A model generated the notes under the pieces. The model was not told the origin of the DNA. It saw nothing but the letters and a program-made list of their open reading frames with translations, and ran no database searches. Below are positions 39,283 to 47,500 of a stretch of 64,000 bases of DNA, one piece after another. Position numbers and translations under genes: made by a program. The stretch comes from Chamaea fasciata (Eukaryota > Chordata > Aves > Passeriformes > Sylviidae). Every line of letters starts with the position of its first letter. The stretch's first letter is position 1. Location: contig JARCOQ010000017.1 in NCBI GenBank assembly GCA_029207755.1, positions 10,552,945-10,616,944 of the forward strand, read 5' to 3'.

Positions 39283-39610
39283 TTAAACTTGTTTCTAAGA
39301 TGGAACTCCTTTCGACTGAATTAAACTCAAGAAAGTCTACACCACCACGTATTTGCTTTAATATTAATATTTACCATACTAACAGAATTTCCAAAAATCA
39401 TAATAGTAAAGGCAGGATTCTCCATCCACCCCTTTTTTTTTATCTTTTACAAATTTTCACTCATGAACAAAACAGATTGGCTACTCTTTCACATCTGCTT
39501 GGGAATAGAGAGAAGAAAAGGGTTGCAACATCCTATGGCCAAGCATAAGAGAAGCACAGGAGTGATAAGAATATTTGTAAGCCATTAAAAATTCACTGCC
39601 ACAAAAAACC

Positions 39611-39654
39611 AACCCCTGATAAACAGGTATTACCAACCCTGATGAACAGGTATT
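39611..39654 (+). repeat. Two-copy direct repeat
   Basis: A unit beginning aacc-ctgat and ending aacaggtatt occurs twice in direct succession with two or three differences. It looks like a small local duplication. Confidence 0.75.
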
Positions 39655-42118
39655 TCAAGTTTCCTGTCTGTCTGCATGGAATATGAGAAACAAAGTGACC
39701 AAAGAAAGTCAAGAAGCAGCAACCCGAGGCTGAGTAAAACTATTCCTGACACTGACTGCACTGACTGGCACTGATGGACAGTCTTGAGCAGAGATGCACT
39801 TGGACAGTGAGTCTCATCAGGGCACAGTGCAGGGAAGGACCAAAGTGTACATTTTTCAACAAATGAGTGGCAAAATCTTTTGTAATACGTCAGGGAGAGG
39901 TAACAAAATATGTACACGTGTAGAAAACTTACTCAGAACTTCACGCAGTAAAAACTGCAAGCACACAAGAAAAAACAACTCAAGGAAGAAATAAGTAAAG
40001 AGAAGAAAAGGAAATAGCCAAGTATCTCTCTCACTCTCTCTATCTCAGTCCAAGAAAGCTCTGTCAGCAATTACTGCAAATCCAAATTATTCTTATACAA
40101 ATATCACTGAAGTATGAAACACAAGATAAATTTAAAAGCAGATTCTCCAAGCCAATCAGACAGTTGGGGAGTTCTCTTGCAATAGGTGGAGTTAATCTAA
40201 GACTACATGGTAACTTTGGAAACCTCAGCCAAAAAGATATCACAATTTATTTTACTTTAAGCCATCGTGAATATGCTTAATGAGCAATCAAATCTAACCT
40301 TCCAAACTTTAGAAACACAAGTATATTATGAGCACATCCAGGAGAAAGGGAGGCAGAAATTCACAGAACTATAAAATAGAGTAATTCAACCAATCACCAC
40401 CAGACCAGCAATGTCACTGGTGTGACTGAGCAAAGCCTTCTAAAGCAAGGCTTCCACCAGGACAAACACACGTGGAATCAAATTCCTCAGTACAGCACAG
40501 CCTCTCGCTCCCTAGAACAAAACAATTCACAAGGCATCATCTAGTGATACAGACAATCAAGACTAAAAATAATTCTATTTCCTTTCAGGGCGTGAATAAA
40601 AATTTTGAAGCAACCCATCAATTCCAAGACAGAAGAAAAACTCTCTTAACTTTGCATTTACAAACTCTGCATGATTTGAAATTGAAGAAATGACCAGGGA
40701 TTCTTTTGCCTGTAGCACTGTTAATTTCCCCCATACAGGCATAAATGATGCTCATCAATAGAAATGTGATATTTCCGAGTATAAAAAAGCAACATAAACT
40801 GCACTTACTAGGTCTCCTCTGGTTCCCATTTAATTTCTTTTGTCTAATGTAAACTCACTGGGCTATGACTAACAGCTAACATATAATTTCTAATTGTATG
40901 GCATTATGTTATGTTAGTACAAAAACATTATCAGAGCCAAGAGAGAGACAGAAGCAGATCGTTCAGTCTTACTGGGAGCAGACAGGAATGGAAAAATACC
41001 ATCAGTATCAACTGCATTTGTCAAGGAAGCAGATTAAAAGCCAGCTTTAATGGGAAAATTTCCTTCCTACATTTTGCTTTCCTTCTTTTTAGATCATAGA
41101 ACTGTTACATAAACAAACCAAAATATGTTCACCTTTTCAAGGGCTTATGAAAAAGCAATTGGGTGATACATGACATTACTGTTTTATTCTTTGGAAGATG
41201 TTCTGTATATTTCTACAGAAATGGCCTGAAGCTTTAGAGAGATATAAAGCCTGAAGCCACATGATTAGCCATAGAACCTATTCTTGTTGCAGAATTATGT
41301 TCAGATTTACATTTGAAAGAATTATGAGCCAGAGTCTCTGCAGAAAAATGAAGGGGGGAAAAAAAATCTGATTTACACCCTGTAGAGATTTCCCTCCCTG
41401 GGGAATAAACCAAAGGAACATAAATCAAGAGCAAGGCCACTAGAAGTACTCTCCTGAGCCTGCAGATAGTCTGCAACAATAGCTGCAAGAGCTGCCATCA
41501 GCCCATATCCTCCCACTGTGCTAATCATGAGTTCAACACAGACAAATTAGACGGCAAATGTGACAGACAGCACTGGCTTTTTTTGTTTAGGGCTGGCTGT
41601 GTGTGATGCTGCTCTGAGAAGCTGGGGCTGGGCACCTCATCCCACAAAACCCTGCCTTAGGCCAGGGAAAGCAGCGTGGGAGAGGACCCCAATCCCACCA
41701 GACACTGAGTGTGCCCAGTACTGGAGTGCAGAGAGAGACGGATGGAGAGAATGAGACCAAAGACAAGCAGGAGCCTGTGCTGGAGCAAAGACAGGGACAA
41801 AGCTGAGAGCAGCAGGGAGGGATCCACAACAGGGTCCTTGGAGGGGGATGGGTGGAATTTGTTGAAACAGGTACTTAAAAAGGACTGCCTTGACCTTGCT
41901 GTCACACAGAAAGCAAATGAATTACTGAAATCAGAGCAAATCTGAAGAAGAGCTATCTGCATGAGAGAGCAAAGAGAGGAGGATTTGTTTATATTGTCCT
42001 TAATTTAATCTGTCTTAACCCAGATCAAATCTGGATCTTGATCTGAATGTATGCTGTTTTAAAGCATCTATATACTTTTTTAGCTTGTGTTCCAATAAAA
42101 CACATCTTTTGCAATTTA

Positions 42119-42123
42119 AAATG
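42119..42123. repeat. Target-site duplication, left copy (aaatg)
   Basis: The five bases immediately before the element's first T are aaatg, and the same five bases follow its last A at 43562. The flanking bases further out differ between the two sides. A short direct duplication at the exact ends of a TG...CA unit is the signature of retroviral integrase. Confidence 0.85.
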
Positions 42124-42805
42124 TGTTGGGGGTTGAGTTTGTTCCTTCTTTCTCTGAGGAATTTTTTCCCCACGAGTTGCCAAGGGGACCGGGTGTTGGA
42201 TACTTGAGAGTGCTTGGCTGAAACAAAGAGATAGACAAAAGGTGGAAAGAGAAGATAACGCAAGTAAAAGACACAGCTTGAGGCAGCTGCGTGCTTTTTT
42301 GCTTCCGGCGTTCGGGAGACGCGTGTCGGCCGCTCCTCGAGGATCTCAGCCGCCGCAAAGCACGCCAAGCAGAAGCTGGGCCGCTATTCTGCCTCGCCTT
42401 CGAGCTTCTTCGGCGCTGCTCCTCTTGCTGCAGCGTGACCCTGCACCCCCTGCGCTGCCGGGACATCCTGCCCCTGCCTGCCGGGACACCCTGCCATCCC
42501 AGCTACCAGCCCGGGACTTCTCCACTGTTCCAGCTTGGTGCTCTGAGGATCCTGCAGGGACACCGAAACCAAACTGCCCTGGGTTTTGTGAAACAAAGCC
42601 CTCAAGGTTCTTGGTACTGTTGTCGTTTGTCATTAATGCTGTAGTTGTTTGGTGGGGGGGGGAGTTTTTTTTTTTTGTGTTTGTTTGCTTTGTATTACAT
42701 ACTAGTAAAGAACTGCTATTCCTATTTCCCAAATCTTTGCCAAAGAGCCTCTGATTGTAATTTTACCTAGCAGATACCTGTCTTCCTAAACCAAGACAGA
42801 TTTTG
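42124..42805 (+). mobile_element. LTR, left arm (U3-R-U5 on plus strand)
   Basis: It begins with the canonical TG and runs through a moderately AT-rich U3 into a CpG-rich block (about 42300-42370), which is probably the promoter or R region. A G9/T12 homopolymer pair follows (42654-42672), and then a U5-like end reading ccaagacagatttt-g. I see no clear TATA box or AATAAA signal. A 170-codon frame (42242-42754) crosses the LTR, but it has no retroviral or other domain and appears identically in the other arm, so I do not call it a gene. The inner end keeps the bases that normally lie between U5 and the primer-binding site (the GATTT after the terminal ACA). So this is not a simple 3' LTR end; it derives from sequence next to the primer-binding site. 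Confidence 0.85.
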
Positions 42806-42881
42806 ACCCGGCTAGCTCAGTCGGTAGAACATGAAACTCTTAATCCCAGAATCGTAAGTTCGAGCCCCACGTTGGGCGCCA
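42806..42881 (+). tRNA. tRNA-Lys(CTT)-like sequence with encoded CCA, retrotranscribed primer copy
   Basis: The 76 bases align end to end with vertebrate tRNA-Lys(CTT). They show the 5' acceptor strand, an intact A box (tagctcagtcggtag), anticodon CTT at 42839-42841, a T-loop ttcgagc, the 3' acceptor strand gttgggc, discriminator G and CCA. Nuclear tRNA genes do not encode CCA, so this copy came from a mature tRNA. Compared with the canonical sequence recalled from memory there are eight differences, at tRNA positions 1, 24, 30, 41, 45, 46, 51 and 52. Seven are G to A. Six of the eight (1, 24, 30, 41, 51, 52) create A-C mismatches in stems, and one alters the first base of the B box. The last 24 bases match fully. 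It is therefore unlikely to yield a working tRNA and is best regarded as a pseudogene-like primer copy. Positions 42880-42881 overlap the mirrored arm. Confidence 0.85.
42864..42881 (-). promoter_or_regulatory. Primer-binding-site sequence (Lys type) for the right LTR
   Basis: Read on the minus strand, the right LTR is followed by TGGCGCC and the rest of an 18-base complement to the tRNA-Lys 3' end, exactly where a provirus would carry its primer-binding site. In this element the site is simply the complement of the 3' end of the central tRNA copy. A few bases (GATTT) separate the U5 ACA from the TGG start. Confidence 0.8.
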
Positions 42882-43561
42882 AAATCTGTCTTGGTTTAGG
42901 AAGACAGGTATCTGCTAGGTAAAATTACAATCAGAGGCTCTTTGGCAAAGATTTGGGAAATAGGAATAGCAGTTCTTTACTAGTATGTAATACAAAGCAA
43001 ACAAACACAAAAAAAAAAAACTCCCCCCCCCACCAAACAACTACAGCATTAATGACAAACGACAACAGTACCAAGAACCTTGAGGGCTTTGTTTCACAAA
43101 ACCCAGGGCAGTTTGGTTTCGGTGTCCCTGCAGGATCCTCAGAGCACCAAGCTGGAACAGTGGAGAAGTCCCGGGCTGGTAGCTGGGATGGCAGGGTGTC
43201 CCGGCAGGCAGGGGCAGGATGTCCCGGCAGCGCAGGGGGTGCAGGGTCACGCTGCAGCAAGAGGAGCAGCGCCGAAGAAGCTCGAAGGCGAGGCAGAATA
43301 GCGGCCCAGCTTCTGCTTGGCGTGCTTTGCGGCGGCTGAGATCCTCGAGGAGCGGCCGACACGCGTCTCCCGAACGCCGGAAGCAAAAAAGCACGCAGCT
43401 GCCTCAAGCTGTGTCTTTTACTTGCGTTATCTTCTCTTTCCACCTTTTGTCTATCTCTTTGTTTCAGCCAAGCACTCTCAAGTATCCAACACCCGGTCCC
43501 CTTGGCAACTCGTGGGGAAAAAATTCCTCAGAGAAAGAAGGAACAAACTCAACCCCCAACA
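42880..43561 (-). mobile_element. LTR, right arm (inverted copy)
   Basis: This is the reverse complement of the left arm at equal length. For any left-arm position x its partner is 85685 minus x, and this holds at both ends, at the G9/T12 homopolymers and at the ends of the mirrored 170-codon frame (42931-43443, minus strand). On the minus strand it reads U3-R-U5 and then directly into the Lys primer-binding complement, as in an ordinary 5' LTR. On the plus strand the tRNA CCA is joined directly to antisense U5, which is the structure of tRNA-primed minus-strand strong-stop DNA extended through U3. Confidence 0.85.
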
Positions 43562-43566
43562 AAATG
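43562..43566. repeat. Target-site duplication, right copy (aaatg)
   Basis: This is the partner of the left copy. It follows the terminal CCAACA directly, and the next base (t) differs from the base preceding the left copy, so the duplication is five bases. Confidence 0.85.
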
Positions 43567-43829
43567 TTTTTCTGAAGAGCTCACTTTAAGGAAGAGGTAC
43601 AGCCAGGCCCACCTGAGAGCTCTTGCAATCTTGGGGTCCCGTTCAAGTAACACACATTGCCAATGGCCACTGCATCAATGTGGACTTCAGATAAAGTTTC
43701 ATGAAGATGCTGTTTGATCAAGCAAAAACCCAAACAGCCTTTTCGGTCTGTAACCATTCAAGCATCTGGTTGAATTCCAGGAGCTAGGAAGAAACTGCAA
43801 GGAATAGAGACAGAGAGTTGTGGTCCTGT

Positions 43830-44040
43830 GTTAGGGATTTTGGGTTCACTTCCAGCTCTCCAGAGAACCCACTGCATGGTCACAGCCTGCAACATGACCC
43901 CTGGCAGGTCACCCCAGGTTCCTGTGCTTGTGCTTCTCTTCTCACATAGCCTATCAGGCCCATTCCTTACACCTGCAAACTCTGCAGGACAACATTTACA
44001 TCTTGTTATGTGTTTGTTCAGGGCTTTATATAAGGAAGGT
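43830..44040 (+). mobile_element. MIR-like SINE, degraded
   Basis: The order of blocks follows MIR/CORE-SINE: a B-box-like 'tgggttcacttccagctct', then 'atgacccctggcaggtcacc', 'cctgtgcttgtgcttctcttctcaca', and further on 'aacatttacatc' and 'gtttgttcagggcttta'. This corresponds to the tRNA 3' half, the 'tgaccttgggcaagtca' core, the 'ctgtgcctcagtttcctc' block and the 'gtaaagcgcttt' block of the family as I remember it. It is old and gapped, so boundaries are approximate. Confidence 0.5.
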
Positions 44041-44501
44041 CTCATCTCAGCTGAGGAATCCTCACAACAACAGAGTGAAAACACTGGGTCTGGGCTCTCC
44101 CTTGGCACAGGCCAAACACCATCCTCAAACCTGTACAAATCTATGATTCTACTCCATTATTTTTTCATCCAGGAATCCCACATTAACCAAAAAAGAATCC
44201 TAAAACTCCATTCACCTGACCTTTAATGTCATTGTCACCCAGCATGCACCTGGCAGCACCCAATCAAAACCTTCCAGGGCACCATAACCTTGATAGTATT
44301 GACCAGCATTGCTCTGATTTAAATTTCAAACAGCCTGCAATTTTGATTCTTTTTTCCCCCAGCTCTGAAAGCAAACATTATGGATTTTATAGGGAAGAAG
44401 GCCCCGGCCACACACTTGATTCGCACAGACTTCGCATACGTGAAAAGGCAGTCAATACAAACAGAATTCCTTTTAATTAACCTGAATATGCTGATGAAAA
44501 T

Positions 44502-44523
44502 GGGGGGGGGGGGGGGGGGGGGG
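44502..44523. repeat. Poly-G tract
   Basis: There are 22 consecutive G residues on the plus strand. The true length is uncertain because such runs are unstable and poorly sequenced. Confidence 0.9.
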
Positions 44524-47500
44524 TGTTTCAGGAGCAAATAAGTAGAGCCACATACACAAAAACATCTGCTTTGTTAATGACACGCACACACATCCAATAA
44601 TACAGTCATGGTTAATTATGGTCCTTGTTTCCAAACTTAAATTGTTACGATCAAGATGAGGAGCTGCTCCAGTCAGTGAGCACGTGGCCTTTTTTTGGGT
44701 TAGGTGGAGTAGAACCTGGTGCTGAGATTTTGATCTTGCCGAAGATATTCAATTTTCCATCTAATCATCTAGCCACATGTGCCTGTTTGGGATAGGAAGA
44801 AACTTGTTGTACTTCCCCAGCCTGGAAAATCCAGTGGAAAAATTCCCCTGGATAAGAAGGGGGCTCAACTGCAGCATCTCTTTGATAAGTCCAAGGAGTT
44901 CATTCCACACAAAATCAGGAGCAACTACTCAAAAAAGTGGTAATGCTGATGAAAAACCAGAGAAAAGAGGCAAGAAACCAGTCTATGAAACTACTATACA
45001 CAAAGAGAAGGCAAATACCAGCAAGTGAATTAAGATCTCTTTCACTCAATTTAAACCTAAGCAGCCAGATTTAGTTAGGTCTGGGAACAGAATCTCTAAA
45101 TGGACATGCTCCAAGGGAAGAAGAGTTTACTTCAGAAGAAGGCATAGCACCATGGTGATTTCCCTGTCCATTACTGAAAAATTTCAAGCCAAAGCAGACA
45201 CCTAAGCACAAACAGATTGAAGGTTCTCCAACCTTTATAAAAAACAAAACCAAATAATTTTAAACATCTTCATTCCAAATGTGTCTTTGCCTCCATGAGG
45301 AGCAGCTCTCCCTCTAAGACTTACCTGGGCCCAGCCAAAAGAATTCAAAATGAACCTGGTGTGGAAAGGGTGAAGGAGTCAAGCACTTCAAAGAATGAAA
45401 CTGTTTTGCAATTGTTTTTGGGAATATGTAGGAACTCATTCTGAAAACTTGCTATGAAATATCTGTGTATCAGCCAAATTTCTGGCTATGGCTGAAACTT
45501 TTTAGTTATTTCCCAAAAGCAGAATACAGGAAAGGGGGAAAAAAACAGATCTCTTAGGTTTCCTCAGCACTCTTATCTTATCAGCGCAGTGAGCACGTGC
45601 TGCACAAAGAAAGCAGATCCAAGACACAAACCCGGGTATTTAATGTTTGTTCAGTTAGAAGAAAAATATTGCCAAACCAATGGATTCAAGAATAATAGAG
45701 TTATGCCCTGAAAATCATAAGATTTGAGACTCACTCTCTTCACTTTCTATTTTTTAATCTTCCAGGGTGCTTTTGAGTTACATATCTATATTTGAGAGCC
45801 TGCGGGTTGGAAATTTATTTAAGATGCAGCTAAGAATCTCATTAACAACATGAACCCAAGAATTGAGCTTTGAAGAAAATACACAGGTAATGCAAAATTT
45901 AAAGTCATGACAAGTGGCATCAGTGCATACAATATCAATATCTTGCTAATGGACCCGTAATTGGTTAACGAGCTGAAGCCCACAAGAATAATGGACAAAA
46001 AGGATCAGAAACGTGACTGCTAAGAATTATACCAAATTATTCAGACACAGGCAGCTCACTTACACAGTGGTGGACTGGCCTAATTCTAATGTCACAAGGA
46101 GTACTTTTAAGTAGGTAAATGCTTTATGATATACCTTGATTTGCATCGACATAACCAAGCAAAAGGGAGACTAAACAGACACTTCCATAGTTAAGCCAAA
46201 TAAGATGTGTTCTTAAGATTGTACACCAAACCACTACTTAATTGCTTAGTAGGATAATTATAAATTATGCTATTGATAGCTATCATTTCATCATGTCCAA
46301 AATCTAGGTGGTGTTAGAATTAGGCTGTTAAGATTCTGACAGCTGAGGATAGACAAGCATGTTGTAAAATGCATTTGGCAAGGCTTCAAAACAAACCAGT
46401 GCTGAGCAGAAACAGACAAACTCCCTTCTTGCAATATCTACTTCATGTTTGGAACATATCTGACATATTTCAAGTCTATTCTCATTAGATGCATCACCTG
46501 ACCTGTATAAACACTGCTGCCATCTGCCCTCCTCCCTGAAAATATTGACTAAACTTGGAAAGTGTAGGAAATAGCACTGCCAAAATCCAGTCTTCAGACA
46601 AAAAGATGCAAATGATTGTGCCTTCAGTAGTCTGCCTGATGCTGAAAATCACTACTGCAAATAGCCTGACTTTTCTGCAGAAACTTCAATGCAGAAGTTC
46701 ATGAGCACGAATATGGAAAGTAAATTCCACTCCTTGCAGCAACATTTCCCTCTATTTATACCTTAATAAATGCATTATGGAAATAAACATTTACCTGACA
46801 CTTGTCCTTAATAGAGGTTCTCTCCTTTTAAATTGATTGAGAGCTTTAGAGTAAGAGAAAAAAGCACAGGGGGATGTAGAGCAGTGGAAGTTTGGAGTTT
46901 AATGAACAAAGCCACTTATTCCCTCTCAAAAGCAGAGTGAGGCAGAGAGGGAGATGAAAGCTCTTGTTTCATTTTATGTGCAAAGCAGAACAGACATCTC
47001 CCATAGACATGCTAATGAAACATTGATTTGCTGGGGTGATGTCTCTTACCATGGGGCACTCCACCTTGGACTTCCAGGAGAAAGGATTCACAATTAATTA
47101 ACTCCTTTCACAGATTATCTGGAATCTAACTTGGGCTCAACCCCACTTTGTGATAATGTTGGTTTTGTTAGTAATATGCAGATCAACGAGCATAAATATA
47201 TATCTAAAGATGCATAGTAAACTTTTATATACATACAAACCTATAATGCATTATATAAAACAAATAAAAATAGATTACAAATAACATATCAAATGTACAT
47301 GTATTTGCAGCCATATAATTCCCCTCTGTAAACTCACCCACAATTTTCTGCCATTAGCTCAGCAACCCCATGGGAGACTACCACAAACTCCCCACACTTC
47401 AGGACAACCCCTGACCAACTCACCCAAACTCCTTCTTCCCACAAATTAATATCAAGCCAATACCCTGGTCCATGTTAACAAACATTTCTCCCCACTTTCC

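Larger units (their letters stand above)
38051..42118. other. Non-coding stretch
   Basis: No gene is recognised. It holds the T/G- and A-rich tract at 39181-39282, a two-copy 22-23 bp direct repeat at 39611-39654, repeated 'cactgactg' units near 39750-39775 and a TC-rich run near 40025-40047. The last 30 bases before 42119 are AT-rich, which is ordinary for a retroviral target. Confidence 0.5.
42124..43561. mobile_element. Palindromic LTR-tRNA(Lys)-LTR element (aberrant ERV insertion)
   Basis: The unit is 1438 bp and made of three parts: a 682-bp LTR on the plus strand, a 74-bp centre that is a tRNA-Lys copy, and the same LTR inverted. The arms mirror each other about position 42842.5. Every point I checked (both outer ends, inner ends, homopolymer lengths, the coordinates of the mirrored open frames) agrees without indel or substitution. 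There is no retroviral coding sequence. Ends are TGTTGG and CCAACA with a 5-bp duplication (aaatg). The tRNA orientation and its 3' CCA joined to antisense U5 match a primer tRNA still attached to minus-strand DNA. I infer a reverse-transcription by-product integrated into the genome. Use of tRNA-Lys suggests a betaretrovirus-like or other Lys-primed avian ERV family, although the 5-bp duplication is shorter than the 6 bp usual for betaretroviruses. A two-insertion origin or an assembly fold-back is less likely, given the non-palindromic centre and the single outer duplication. Confidence 0.85.

Noticed and set aside
42242..42754. 170-codon frame inside the LTR, mirrored at 42931-43443 on the other strand
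   Set aside because: It lies wholly in LTR sequence, has no retroviral or cellular domain, runs through the CpG-rich block and the G9/T12 homopolymers, and has overlapping frames on both strands. The identical copy exists only because the arms are identical.
42806..42881. A functional nuclear tRNA-Lys gene
   Set aside because: CCA is encoded, both flanks are LTR sequence, six differences break acceptor, D, anticodon and T stem pairs, and the first B-box base is changed. A retrotranscribed primer copy fits better.
42124..43561. Simple sequencing fold-back artefact
   Set aside because: A missed-adapter or fold-back read would usually mirror ordinary sequence about a point and would not place a full tRNA ending in CCA exactly at the U5/primer-site boundary, nor stop at TG/CA ends bounded by a direct 5-bp duplication. 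It still needs spanning reads.
44672..45602. Repeated 'agtgagcacgtg' E-box motif at about 44676 and 45587
   Set aside because: Two copies of a 12-base motif about 900 bp apart can arise by chance, and no other regulatory context supports them.
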